A DNA stretch of 64,000 bases from Acanthacorydalis orientalis (taxonomy: Eukaryota > Arthropoda > Insecta > Megaloptera > Corydalidae): positions 22,529,012 to 22,593,011 of the forward strand of contig CM068313.1 of NCBI GenBank assembly GCA_034766995.1, written 5' to 3'. Below, piece by piece: positions 1 to 12,207 of the stretch. Made by a program: the position numbers and the translations under genes. A model generated the notes under the pieces. It had not been told where the DNA came from. It saw nothing but the letters and a program-made list of their open reading frames with translations, and ran no database searches. Positions within the stretch are counted from its first letter, which is position 1; each line of letters begins with the position of its first letter.

Positions 1-470
1 GGACATTAAGGATGTGGTGTATTACGAGTTACTCGAACCTGGTCAGACTGTAAATTCAGAGCGTTCACAATAATAGCTCGTCCGTTTGATTGACGAATTA
101 GAGAGAAAATGACCATTCACCGCCGGGGAACAAGTCTTTTTGCAGTTCGACAATGTTTCACAGCACGTCGTGAAAGAGACCAAAGACGTTATTTGTTCTC
201 CCTTATGCGACGTACTTATCGGCCTAGTCCCTAGCCCCATCAGATTACCACCTAGAGACCTAGCCCCATCAGATTATCACTTGTTCCGGCCGCTCTAACA
301 TCTCCTGCTGATATCCATTTTAAAACAGTGAAAGAGGCCCGAAAATGCATTGGCGATTTCATTGACTCTGCTAAACCGCTATCTTTTTTTTGACAAGTGA
401 TTTACCAGTTACCTGACAAATGAATACAAAAATAATGATATACAAAAATATTGGGGGATACTTTGAGGAT
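1..470 (+). pseudogene. mariner transposase, C-terminal part, decayed
   Basis: This is the catalytic and C-terminal part of a Tc1/mariner transposase, the nuclear enzyme that cuts and pastes the element. From base 2 the frame reads DIKDVVYYELLEPGQT, the mariner block before the second catalytic aspartate. An FDN motif follows (aspartate codon at 149-151), then LAPSDYHLF (third aspartate at 272-274). In the frame read, 40 residues separate these aspartates instead of the 34 of DD34D elements, because a 29-bp direct duplication lies just upstream of the third one. Stops at about 77-82 and 296-298 break the frame. The N-terminal half and first aspartate lie outside the window. The 3' side runs to about 470-540, where AATAAA-like sequence precedes AT-rich DNA; the exact terminus is not resolved. 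Confidence 0.88.
230..280 (+). repeat. 29-bp direct duplication in transposase remnant
   Basis: Two copies of the 22-mer cctagccccatcagatta(c/t)cac start at 230 and 259, offset by 29 bp. They duplicate the stretch encoding the APSD catalytic block. Because 29 is not a multiple of three, the event shifts the frame. It looks like replication slippage after the transposase stopped being functional. Confidence 0.8.
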
Positions 471-706
471 TAGAATGTATTCAATTTTTCCATAAATAAA
501 CATTTATTTTCAATAAAAAAAAGGCACCGAATTAACTTGTACTTATAATGTATTGAATAATGTAATATATAGAGAATAATGTCTGCAAAGATTATTTTAT
601 TGAACAACTTCGTATATTACTGAAAAAAGCCACCCGCATATTTATGCTTCTGTGAAGTAATAAAAGTATAATTGAACGAAGACAACAAAGTTTCACAATC
701 GTCATT

Positions 707-731
707 CATACATGAACACCTTTCATGTATG
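707..731. repeat. perfect 10-bp inverted repeat, 5-nt loop
   Basis: The arms catacatgaa (707-716) and ttcatgtatg (722-731) are exact reverse complements around the loop cacct. In AT-rich DNA such hairpins arise often. No gene or transposon end is recognised beside it. Confidence 0.7.
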
Positions 732-1546
732 TTAAATACTCGGTAAATAGTTTAAAAAGCAAATATTTGTACAGGCTGCCACCCTCTACATGTTATACAA
801 TCTATCGATGTTTTCTTTTTCGATCCATTTGTCGACCTCTTCTTTAAAAATACTTTTTGCAAGTGTGCTTAACATTTTTGTTGGTAGTAAGACATTTTTG
901 TATGTTTATTTTCTAAATGGTTCTATAAAGTGAGTTGAGTCAACATAGACGAAACGATAATAAATGAATAAAGAATCAATATAAAAATAAGTTAACAAAC
1001 AGTTTCAACGTACATAATTTAGTATATATATATATATATATATATACATGTAAATATTTATATTTGGTCGACTATAACGTTAATAAAAATTGACATTAAA
1101 AAACTATCTCACTCTACACAACCTATCGCATGGTAGTCCAATCTTACCGTTAGATTAAAAAAATATTTATGATTTAATAGTGCAAGTATGTATATTTGAT
1201 AAAGGTCTAGCAACGAAGATCAGTGAGTAATTGTTTTTAAAAAAGGAAGTTCACAAACAATCGAAACATTCTTTCACACCCATGTATTTTACATTACTCA
1301 CGATAATTACATTCAACTTGTATTCAATTTGTGAACGATATTTGGGATGATTATATAGCTGAATAACGCAGTGAATATATAGAATCGTAAATGTATTTCA
1401 GTTTTGTGTAATTGTTGTAATATTTCGAATTCAAGTTTAGTTACGTTTTAGATGTTATAATTTAGATTTTCTTTTATTTTTTACTTTTAATTTAGTACCA
1501 GTTCAATTTTATGTGAGAAATAATTTTAATTTTTTTCTCGATTCGT

Positions 1547-1548
<2 letters not shown>

Positions 1549-1601
<53 letters not shown>
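1549..1601. repeat. (TA)n microsatellite
   Basis: About 52 bp of uninterrupted TA, grading into tgtatgtatgta on its right side. Confidence 0.95.
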
Positions 1602-1613
<12 letters not shown>

Positions 1614-1777
1614 ATTTACATATACATATAAATACCTATTTATATAGAAGAAATTCATCTAGATATATTTATATTTTGTGAAGAAATTGAAATATCTGAA
1701 AATGATATTTTTATATCTTCGTTGAATAGCGCTGAAATATATAACATACTGTTTCGTTCATATGATTTATTCATATA

Positions 1778-1796
1778 CATATACACACACACAAGC

Positions 1797-1857
<61 letters not shown>
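1778..1857. repeat. (CA)n-(TA)n compound microsatellite
   Basis: A short (AC)n run and a nine-base spacer lead into about 58 bp of pure TA. The open frame through it is tyrosine/isoleucine repeat and not a gene. Confidence 0.93.
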
Positions 1858-1858
<1 letters not shown>

Positions 1859-2205
1859 TTGTTTTTGAATGGTGTGTTACGTGTGTGAAATGCAAAATAT
1901 CGTATATAAGCGTAATGCGAATGAACAATGACACTAATACTATTGTGAACGGTCTAGATCAAAGGGAAATTTATATATTTGCGGTTTTTCTTCGTACTTA
2001 TAGTATAATGACTTATTATTATTATAGGATACAGTTTTAAATGACTGAAAGGGAATTTCAAGGAGAGGCGTAGAGAACTATTGTTTCTTAAATTGAATTA
2101 CTCACCACTTTATTTTTTTCTTAGTCTTTATTTCCACTAATCGTGACAATCGAATTTTTGTAGATATTTCTTCAAGAGACCACTTACAGATATATTAAAT
2201 TATTG

Positions 2206-2239
<34 letters not shown>

Positions 2240-2318
2240 CCAAAGAATTGCAAAAAATATCTGCCACAAAAACATTACATAAATCGGTTAATAGCTTAAT
2301 AGTGAAATGTTTTCTGTA

Positions 2319-2322
<4 letters not shown>

Positions 2323-2379
<57 letters not shown>
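2323..2379. repeat. (TA)n microsatellite
   Basis: About 56 bp of uninterrupted TA with unique AT-rich flanks. Confidence 0.95.
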
Positions 2380-2381
<2 letters not shown>

Positions 2382-3689
2382 ATGTTTATTGTGTACTTAT
2401 ATATTTGTATAATTTCAGTTTCAATTAAGAATGTTTGTTTGTAAGAGAATATTGTTCTTGAATTGTTTATCTTCTTATAAATATATTTTTATAAAAAATA
2501 TTTATAGAAAATGATAAAAAAATGAGTTCTCAAGAATTTTAATTTTTACTTCACTTTATGATTATGCAGGTTATATTGTTTAATATCAGTACTATTGTTT
2601 TTAGAAATTATTTCTTTATTTTGTTTTTTATATTCGTTAATAACAAAAAAATAATAAATCCTTATAACCATAATTAAATCTTTTTTCGCATGTCATAAAT
2701 TGTAATTATAAACGTTTACTATGTATAATTATACAATGTAGAATCCCTATCTACATTTCATTAATCATTGAACAATAAGTAACGATATTACCTTTAAACC
2801 TTCATTTACTTGTAAGAATCCATAACGTAAGAAAATATTACACTTAAATATAGACTCATATTTAGTTTTTTTACCTGTTCTAATCGCTGAAGAAAAAATG
2901 TATTTTTTCATATTATGAGGGTAAAAAAGCGGAGAGGTGGTGAGAAAAGATATATATCAATCATATGACGTTTTTGTTTATAATTGTAGGTGTGAACTGG
3001 ATAATTCTGGGGTGTAATTGTCTAATTGCTGTTATAAATAACTCGAAGATGTGTGTGCGAGAATAATACTAACCTATCATTTTCATGTCAGCTGTCAAAT
3101 ATGACTACAGAATAAATAATATCTCTGCTTCAGCAACTTTGCACACTTTGTTGTGATTCAGTTCAGATTCAGAAAAAAACTCATTTATAGAACTTAATTA
3201 ATTTCATAATAACGATTGTACTTATTTATATATATACATATATATATATAATTAGATTTTTGAAATATAATCTTTGTTGATTTTTTTATAAACTTTAGCT
3301 ATAAAAATAAAATAAATATGTGTTTCCTAATTTCATTTCAATATTTCTAATTCACTTTACAAATATATTTTGTCCTATTAAGCGGTAATACTGAAAATTT
3401 GGAAGTTCAATGTTTGACGTTTTTATTATTGATTGCTTGTGGTGATCTATATTAGTTTGGAAATATTTTAAATTGCATTTACATATAATATACTGTTTCA
3501 AAAGTATTATTATATGGATAAATGGTAATTTTTTGAACTGTTTAAAAAGTTAGGCTCTGCTCATATAAAAATATAATTTTAAAACAGTATAATACAAAGA
3601 TATATAATATATTAAATAGTTTAATATATAGATGTGTAATATATTAGGTGTACTGCAAACTTTAAGCAGCTAATTTCATGTAAGTTAAC

Positions 3690-3742
<53 letters not shown>
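3690..3742. repeat. (TA)n microsatellite
   Basis: About 52 bp of uninterrupted TA with AT-rich unique flanks. Confidence 0.95.
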
Positions 3743-3749
<7 letters not shown>

Positions 3750-4584
3750 TAAATAAATACACCTATGTATTACGGTAAACATTTGTCACTTAAATAGAAC
3801 AGTAATCCGATTTTGTAATTTCAACAAAAAAAACGAAAGCATGTTGTATTCGTGTCTGCTTGAAAACATTAATAGTGTCAAATATTTAAAACAGGTTTGA
3901 TAATTAGACAGTTCATAAATTTTCTGTTGATAGTTGTGTGAAGATGCATTTGGAAAACATTTTTATTTAATTCGAAATACTTAATGTAAAAACTGACGTT
4001 TATATTCAAGTAAAGGTAAATATTAATATTGTATTTTTTTATTGATATCTATTATACGACTTTAGTGTTAGTTTTATTTTGTACGATTTTAGTATTAATG
4101 ACATTGGTATAACATTTAAAAACAAACCATTAATTGAAGTAAGGTTAAGTTATTGTGTTGATTGTTTTATGACATCTTTATAATTATTTTTGGTAGTCAG
4201 AGAAAGAGCGTAAGGCAAATGTTATTATTTTGACATGTATCAATAATAAATACTGATTTTTTTTCTTTTCGATTCTATAAAAATCTTAATTGAAATGTTT
4301 GTACAATGGGAGTAAAATGTATTATTTATGCATTTAGCCAGGAATGAAAAATCATATCAAAGATATCTATGCCAATATTTGCCTATTGATTATTGGATTG
4401 CAAAATTAAATTTGTAATGTGTTGATTGGATTAAATAATTGTATTTTTTTTTTGGTTTACATTCGTACACAGTTCTGCAATATAATATTTTTAAAAACGT
4501 CTATTATATTTGTTTTAATAGCATTTACTCGTGTATTTATATAAAATGTATTATTTATTGAAATACAATCAATCGTATATGAAT

Positions 4585-5480
4585 TTACAAAATAAAACTT
4601 TCCATGCAATATAATGCATCTTTCAATACTTCTCTGTGCTGTTTGGAGTCTGAATGATTCTGGAATTAAGCATCCATGTTTCGCTGCCTTAGGTAAGGAC
4701 TAGTAGTATACATTGATCGAATACTTTTTTCTTCAAACAGAGTGGGATCGTCGATTTAAATATTGAGACGTTTCTTCCAAATGCGTTCCATTCCATTTTT
4801 ATTCTCCTGTTTATTTCTCCAATGAATGATCCATCTTTGCTGATAAGCTGGTCTGGCTAGACATATTTCGTAACTTCTTCTATTTCTGTTTCTTTTATTT
4901 CAATTTTCTTCTGGCCGACAAACGGATTGAATAATACTTTTGTTTTGGCGTGGTTCATGTCTAGGCAATTTTTTTGACAGGCATCATCTAATTCTTCTAT
5001 CATACTTTGTAGCTCTACCAGAATATTTACGAAGATAATAGTATCATCGGCAAACCGGAGATGACAATCTTTCGGGTTTTATTTCGATTCCTTTCTCCTC
5101 CCAGTTGCACAATTTGAATGCTTCTTGTAAGGTTGCAGTAAATAATTTCGGAAAAATTGCATCTCCTTGTCTTTCTATTTTCATCTATTTTGTTTCTTCA
5201 TGTAGCTTCGCCGTCAAGGTTGCATTTTATGGATGTTTCTAGCAACTCGATGCATGTGTCCTCTATGCCCTGGTTCTTCAATGCAGATATTACCGATGTT
5301 GTGGTGATTGAGTCGAAAGTTTTTTCATAGTCTATAAATCCAAGATATACTGGTATTTGGTATTCATTTGACCGGCTGAATACTTCGCTCACTACCTGGA
5401 ATGTGATTCATTGTGCTAAATCCGCTTCGAAATCCTGCTTGTTCCTTTGGTTGAGCGAAAGCGTTGTAGACGTTTTGAAA
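4585..5480 (-). pseudogene. RTE-like non-LTR retrotransposon reverse transcriptase remnant
   Basis: This is a 5'-truncated reverse transcriptase from a LINE of the RTE-like group, the enzyme that copies element RNA into DNA at a nicked chromosomal site. Reading leftward on the minus strand, the motifs appear in the usual order. EQAGFRSGFSTMNH (about 5440-5400) is an RT1/2 motif. YLGFIDYEKTFDSI (about 5345-5305) is motif A. HLRFADDTII (about 5065-5040) carries the catalytic FADD. A DMNHAKTKVLFNPF-like stretch follows (about 4965-4920), and an ETWMLNS block near 4675 matches the C-terminal side. The motifs fall in different frames with several stops and shifts, so the copy is dead. The endonuclease domain and the 3' tail are not recognised. 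The upstream end stops near the TA array at 5492. The clade assignment is from motif wording only. Confidence 0.85.
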
Positions 5481-5491
5481 TTATTTTGTAA

Positions 5492-5530
5492 ATATATATA
5501 TATATATATATATATCTGTGTGTGTGTGCA
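5492..5530. repeat. (TA)n-(TG)n compound microsatellite
   Basis: About 23 bp of TA passes into (TG)n. It adjoins the truncated end of the reverse transcriptase remnant. Confidence 0.9.
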
Positions 5531-7296
5531 AGTATGTGTACGCGCGATTAGATTTATTTAATTACATTCTAACACATTAAAATTCGTTCATCACGATATA
5601 TCTTCCTGAAAGAAAAACACCGATTGAAACACGTCCAAAATAAACATCTTGCATTGTATTCACATACAATGACCAAGAGCATTTAGTCATTAGAAGCATT
5701 TATAGATTGACTTTGATATGGGTCTAAGGTAATTAGATGATTTGGCTAGATGCTCGCTTGCATTTGATTTATGATTACACTACTTATATTCAACTGGTTC
5801 TGAGTATGTTTCGCAGAAAACCATTAAATATAATAGATGATAATTTCTTTGATAATATTCGATTCGAATCGCACCAAATAATTCAGGAAACGACAAACAC
5901 TGTGTGTGTATTCAAAATAATTTACTGAGATCTCAAGGACGTTCCGTCTTTAATATAATATGAAAAAGTTCTACCTAAATTTTATTGACAACTGTTCATT
6001 AAACACCCGCTGAGACTTGAATTGAAATATGTAAATTTTTAATTATTTGTATATAAAAGTTGTTTGTTAATGTTTCATCAGTGCTAGCATTTATTTATTT
6101 ATTTTCGTAATTACATAACAATATTTATGGTGGATTTAACATTAGAAGTAATGTTTTAAGTGGAAAATTGTAAAGAATCTCTTCAAGACTCGTACAATCT
6201 ATCTAGCAACGTTTGTATTTATGATTAGGAAATATATCTAAAAAAGTTTTTTAATTCAAAACTGTCATATAGGCAATACAAAAACTATTACATATTGATA
6301 AAATATGTATATATATATATACATATATTCACATGAGTAATAATAGCTGTAGGAAATTTTAGAAAAGAGTTATTATTTTACTGAAAAAATATTTTCTAAA
6401 TAATTTATTTTTATAACTACCGACTTAAGTAGAAATAAGTGTAGTTATTAACAGATGTATTATTAACGTGCAGGTTTATGGTTTAATTTTTTTGTTTTAT
6501 TTTATTACTGAAATGAATATATTAAATAAATTTCGATACAAGGTAATTTTATTTATACTAACTCATAATACGATTATATTAAAATCATTGTTTCTTAAAT
6601 GTGTAGCGATAAAATTATTTTAAGTTTAATATATATATATATATATGTAATTGATTGTTTAGAATTTTTTACAGTTTAATTATTTTAATTAATATCAATT
6701 ACTTCTTGTATTAAACGTTTAATCTCCATTACTGTAAAAATATTTATATAATTGAATCAATACTTTAATTTCATTTGTTTATTTTAAAGAAATGCTTTTG
6801 AATGATACGGATTTATTGAAAATAATCTACATTGCGTAATGTATTCATATTATTAAATATAAAACGGCGACAGTTTGTGTGACAAATGATCCAATTCAAA
6901 TGTTGTGATGTCTACTGTCAAGGTCCACCTGCGTTTCGTCACGCTCTAACGGCTCAGATATGGTAGACAATTTATAACGAACATTTTTTACTTTGATTAG
7001 AGAATGAAAAATGTAATATTTATGACAATTGTAAATTGTTACAATAATTGGATAATTGCTTATTAATTGAAACAAACTGTTTTTGTACTTCGGAAAGCGT
7101 GAAAAATCTAAAGAACGAATTCGTGTAAGTAAAATACAATATCCGCATTAATTAATATTTTAATATTTAAGAACATTAATAGTATTTGATTGTTTATTTT
7201 GGCTTTAATCGATTTATAATAAAACAGAAGATTGCTTTCAAACAAAAATTAAAAATAAATATTCATTTCTATATTATTAAAATACAGATTTTATTC

Positions 7297-7298
<2 letters not shown>

Positions 7299-7353
<55 letters not shown>
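7299..7353. repeat. (TA)n microsatellite
   Basis: About 54 bp of uninterrupted TA. Confidence 0.95.
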
Positions 7354-7356
<3 letters not shown>

Positions 7357-8816
7357 ATATCGGCTAGTTTTCTTTAAAAGTGTAGATAGCCCTGCTTAAT
7401 ACTAATCATTTATCAGCCAAAAGTATAGCATTTTTATATAAGCTCAAATTGAAAACGTTTAAGCAATATCGTAAAAATGATTACATTTTACTTTCGAATA
7501 ATATAGAAAAAATAACTGTTTTAAACGATTCATATTTTTATTTAATAACATAATTATTTAATATGCATTCGCTTCGTTTTCGTTGTATTTTTTGTGCGTC
7601 GTTATTTAAGACATGCTAATAACTTAAATAGAATTTATATCTAGTTTTCGAATACGCTGATTATCTTCATAATTTCTATCCGTGTTCTGTCAGGTATTTG
7701 AGATTATTTTTTGCTGTTGCATATATGAATCTATTACTTATTCGTTACCGATAGATTAATTTAGATCAGAATTAATAATTTGAAGTTTATAAACACGTGT
7801 AATCATTCAAAAAAACGTTCAGTTTAACTATGCATAACTATAATTTTTACATGCTCGAAATACATAATATTATAGGGCTACAAAATCAATTTTTAAGTGT
7901 CAATAAAATATTTGAAGCTGTATCATTATCGAAAATATATTCCAAACCAGTAATGTTTCCAATGACTCACGTATATATATAATTACATGAGAAACAATTT
8001 AGGGATTCTAAAACACTCATAAAGTATCTGCAGATAGTTTTTAACGATATAAATACTGTTTCAGTATAGTCTCATTGTGAAAACACACATAAATATATGT
8101 ATGAACGTAAATATTTCGACAGTGAATCAATCTATCTTTTTAGCTTCGTTTTATGACTATAATTAGTCTTAATGTTGTTATTATTAAAAAAAACTTTGTA
8201 TCTACAGTTATTAATTATTGTGAGATTTCATGTAACACATAAACAACGAATATTTGTGTGTTTTTTTTACTATATGAAATTGTGTCCAATATTTTTTTCA
8301 TACTTTTTACATCAAACGTGTTAATCAAATTATATTTTTCTTTTTTATGTAATTTTTACAGATATAATATTAAACATATCTAAAAATCACGAATATTTTT
8401 TTTGTATTGCGCAAATCTATTTACCTGTAATTGGACTGTGAGATTTTGAGAATTATATATATAAAGAGAGTGAGAAAGCGAAAACGAGAGAAAGAGATTT
8501 AAGCAAATATAGATAAGTATGTATTTTTTAAAAAATAACAGAATGTAAATGAGATACCGAAAGTAACGGTTATTCAAAACTCATAAACTATAATATAAAA
8601 TATGTATTGAAAACATGTCTTATTGACTATTGAACGAAGATAACAAATGATAATAAAAATATACAGATTTGATTTTTTCTAACAAAGTGTGTACGTACAA
8701 ATAAAAAAATACGTTATAAAAACATGTTGAGATAAACGCTACATTAAAGATTGAAGGGAAAGGTTAAATGTATATCTAACAGTGGTGTATTCAGGCATGA
8801 GTAGCTTACAATTCTT

Positions 8817-8819
<3 letters not shown>

Positions 8820-8887
<68 letters not shown>
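8820..8887. repeat. (TA)n microsatellite
   Basis: About 68 bp of uninterrupted TA, one of the longest pure arrays in the window. Confidence 0.95.
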
Positions 8888-8891
<4 letters not shown>

Positions 8892-9140
8892 TAAAAGATT
8901 ATTATTTAGCAATTTGATCTTGGCAGTGGATGCCCCGTTTTTTTTATAATGGGTATACTAATATTTATTACATAATATAGTAAAATGTGACTTTATTGAA
9001 ATTCAATAATGAATATACTAACTTTTATTATCTAATTAAACAATCATAATTGAAAAGAAATATGTGATGGTATAAATTATTATTTTTTTCGCAACAATAA
9101 TTCTAAGGAATTGGGAAAAACGTGTGTCTAAACATATGTT

Positions 9141-9516
9141 CAGCGTAGGATTTAGACAGAGGCAACATGGGCCATTATTCAGGACGGCAAATGTCAAAAG
9201 CTGGAAATTTCATTTTCAATTATTTTTTCGGTACAGAGCTCAAATGTGAAATGAACAATTAAATCTTAAAAAAAATGTAGTTGAATTTTGTTTTTGAAAT
9301 TTATGTAACAGAACTTCATAATTTGCATTTTTCATATAAATTAAATGAATGGAAAATTTTACAAATTTTTTAGTGTTCATTAAATTTTTATCTGTTGAAA
9401 TGTTCTCAAAATTACCAACAGTCATGGATTTCTATTAATTCATTTGCATAAAATTAGAGAGAAGGGGCGGTTTGATTGGTGACCCAAGGATGGCATCTAG
9501 TGTAAATCCGGTCCTG
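9141..9516. mobile_element. non-autonomous hAT-like DNA transposon
   Basis: This is a 376-bp element without a coding region. The left end is cagcgtaggatttagacag and the right end, read inward, is caggaccggatttacac; they share a degenerate CAG..GGATTTA inverted repeat. Further in, the left arm has a ggcaac..gggcc..ggacggca string and the right arm its degenerate counterpart. That recalls the CAGGGCCGGATTTA ends of arthropod hAT-like elements (from memory). The flanks catatgtt (left) and tgtatgtt (right) match at 6 of 8 bases, consistent with an aged 8-bp target duplication. A frame inside at 9240-9425 on the minus strand has no transposase motif. Confidence 0.6.
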
Positions 9517-9669
9517 TGTATGTTTCATATATATTATTTTATACAGTTTAAAATGCTTACAATAAAAATATTATTTTTCTTTTTATTTACCCAATGTGGT
9601 GATATATGAATCGTTTTTATTTACTGATTATTATTGAGCTATAAGTAAATTTACAAGTATATATTTATA

Positions 9670-9975
9670 CAGGATGTCCCAACGAAAGTTTATATTTCAA
9701 GAAGTGATAACTGAAACTGTTTTTTATTTTACGGTTCTGACACTCTTCAAACCGTTCCCTCAAACTGATGAAGATTCGCCTAAGCGTGTCACCGGAAATC
9801 TGGCTAATTTCTTGTTCGATTTTCGTCTTCAGTTCAGCGGTTGTTGATGGCGAATTTTTCCGATAAATTAAATTTACGAAATTAATCTGTAAACGAAGTA
9901 TTTTTGAATTCAAATATTTTACTTCCTTAATTGTTGTTGTTCCTCTTACGGGTCTGTAAAGAATCCTCTTCAAAG
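9670..9975 (-). pseudogene. mariner-superfamily transposase, C-terminal remnant
   Basis: The minus-strand frame contains AELKTKIEQEISQIS followed by LRRIFISLRERFEECQ. This resembles the C-terminal end of Tc1/mariner-superfamily transposases that carry an N-terminal DUF4817-type helix-turn-helix domain, a group common in insects. The catalytic SPD..PLDF block is not recognisable, and the N-terminal 45 residues of the 102-codon frame do not match well, suggesting deletion or drift. The element end at 9670 reads caggatgtcccaacg directly after a TA (668-669), as expected for a TA-inserting transposon. No matching inverted end was found upstream on the minus strand, so the copy is truncated. Confidence 0.6.
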
Positions 9976-10206
9976 TACTATAGCGGGCGGCTTAGTTCTT
10001 CTGCGCCTATAATTAGAGTTTAACATTAAGTATTGGTTGTCTAGCTTCGAGACGTTCGTGAAAGCGAACGTAATTTCTATGGATTCCAACAAAGGTTGGG
10101 TAGATATTTGTTTATATCCAGATTGTTATTTTGGTGTATCCAACGAAATAATAGTTTTGTAAATTATATTAAAAAAAATTGAATCTGTATTGGTTTGTAG
10201 ATGATG

Positions 10207-10252
<46 letters not shown>

Positions 10253-11289
10253 TTTTTATAATCATAGTATTTCAAAGAATAATACATACTAACACATATA
10301 AATGCATACACAATTATACAGATGAATATAAAAAACATACATACTTATTTTATTTAAAACTAGTTATTTGATTAAAAAAAATATATTGTTTGTTTTTTGA
10401 ATATTTACATAACATAATAATTTGCCTAATTTCATAATATTTAATCAACGACTTAAAAATTTAGCAAAATAAGTTTCCTTACCTTTTCATTAATTTACTA
10501 TTTTTTGTTATTTGTTATTGTTCATTTCAAAATTTATTACTTCAATATTAAATAAACATTATTCTTGATAGTATTCTGAAAATGCCTAATAGAATTAGTA
10601 ATATTTTTTATTATTTGTTTTGTATGATTGAATACTACAAAAATACTTTTAAACAATTTAATTTATTGATTTTAATGTAAAAAGTTGATTAAACTACTAA
10701 ATTAATTGGTGCAATGATGCAGTGATGGATTGAAATATTAAAATTTTAAAATATATATACTTAAATGTAAAATTTTATTTTCTTTATTTATTAGTTTTTG
10801 TGTAAAAAATCAATACATGAGTAGGTTAAATAAGAAGCTTATAAAAAATATACAATACATTGAAAACAAAATTCATTATATTTTTTATAAGATTCAGTTT
10901 ATATATTTTTTATTGTTAAAACTGTTTATAGATCATTTTTTTTAATTCAAAAACAAAAATGTGTGTTTTTTTGTTTAAATGCGAATCAATTTATAAATCT
11001 AATAAAATACTTTTAGAAGTGAAAATGACATCTTTTTCTTTGTAATACATTTTTTACTCTTATATTATTTTCAAAGTAATTTTTATCTATATTATTATTA
11101 TTTTATTTTTTATAAAATATTATAAATTGAAATTTTATCATTTAATATTTTATAGTTTCCAATAAAATGTTTCTTTGGATACAATATAAATTCTTTCGAA
11201 GATATTTTTCTAAAATTAATATATTTAAGGTTATATACTTTCAAAGCAAACTATTATACATTTCTTTTTTACAAATGATGGGTTTTTAA

Positions 11290-11301
11290 TTATATATATA
11301 C

Positions 11302-11370
<69 letters not shown>
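11290..11370. repeat. (TA)n microsatellite with TACA interruptions
   Basis: About 80 bp of TA with two TACATA interruptions in its left third. Confidence 0.93.
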
Positions 11371-11372
<2 letters not shown>

Positions 11373-11569
11373 TGTTTACAGTTTTGATAATCTAATTATT
11401 TCTTATTGTAGATTTTTATTCAATTACCTATAACTAAATATAATAATTTCAAAATTACATTTAATTTAGATTTCGCGGCAATTACAATACAGTATTAATT
11501 TAGAATATATTATAATTTAATATAATGTTCTTATATTACATAAGAAATCATGTATATACTATTAGTGCA

Positions 11570-12050
11570 AGGCAACGAACATACATTAAATTATCTTCTC
11601 TCGACTACATCTTCAACACGGAACTTAAATGATCACGGTTGCATCTTCACATCATACAGAAAATACGAACATTAATATATGTATGTATATTGCATCTTGT
11701 TCTACAAACGTATCTAATATTCCCTTGACTCTTTTCAAGAAATATATAAACATAGTTGAAAATCTGACCACGTACTCACGAACTAAAGCATCAGTTGGGA
11801 TCAGAGCAATGTCTGATTACCGACTTCACAGGTACATTTTTATATATCTGGTTCTGTCTTATTAATGCAGATACGGCTCTTAGATTTCTTTTACAAATAC
11901 GAACAACGATAGTACGGATTCCACTCAAAACTTGGAGGCGGGTGTTCTTATGATGCCGTGATCTTTTCGTGATGTTCCACGATTGATATTTTCCCACGAG
12001 GAGGTTCATCTCTTTCAACGAGTATTGACCGACAATGAGCATTTTTTTCT
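11570..12050. other. higher-GC island, unrecognised, possible exon material
   Basis: This block is clearly less AT-rich than its flanks and free of simple repeats. Overlapping frames are open on both strands (11629-11865 +, 78 codons; 11791-12042 -, 83 codons), and neither shows a domain I recognise. A donor-like CACAG|GTACAT sits at 11832 and a strong polypyrimidine acceptor ending ttaatgcag just after it. The interval between them is only 39 nt, too short for a normal insect intron, so they are unlikely to pair. It could be a decayed transposon, a non-coding exon or a conserved regulatory block. No function is proposed. Confidence 0.25.
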
Positions 12051-12150
12051 CTGACCGATTATTTAATATTAAGTTTATAGTAAAATCTATATATGGTCAA
12101 TTCGTATGGTGTATAGAAGTTAAAAAAACTGTTATGATATTCTTCATGTA

Positions 12151-12153
<3 letters not shown>

Positions 12154-12204
<51 letters not shown>
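12154..12204. repeat. (TA)n microsatellite
   Basis: About 50 bp of uninterrupted TA. Confidence 0.95.

Positions 12205-12207
<3 letters not shown>

Larger units (their letters stand above)
471..4584. other. gene-free AT-rich stretch
   Basis: No gene is recognised here. The stretch holds TA arrays at about 1023-1046, 1549-1601, 1799-1857, 2208-2238, 2323-2379 and 3690-3742, short poly-A/T runs, and a perfect 10-bp hairpin at 707-731. A slightly less AT-rich patch at 2985-3200 shares anchor words with 12470-12660. Reading frames here are tyrosine/isoleucine runs from TA repeats. Confidence 0.6.
5531..9140. other. gene-free AT-rich stretch
   Basis: No gene or transposon is recognised. TA arrays lie at about 6306-6328, 6629-6647, 7299-7352 and 8820-8887. 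A short less AT-rich patch at 6880-6970 has no recognised identity. The 63-codon frame at 5737-5928 has no recognisable motif and is probably chance. Confidence 0.55.

Noticed and set aside
780..880. Minus-strand EEVDKWIEKENID peptide as a second mariner C-terminus
   Set aside because: Only a short suggestive stretch with stops on both sides, and it is on the opposite strand to the mariner at 1-470.
11832..11870. A 39-nt interval between donor-like and acceptor-like sites read as an intron
   Set aside because: Shorter than normal insect introns; the sites probably do not pair.
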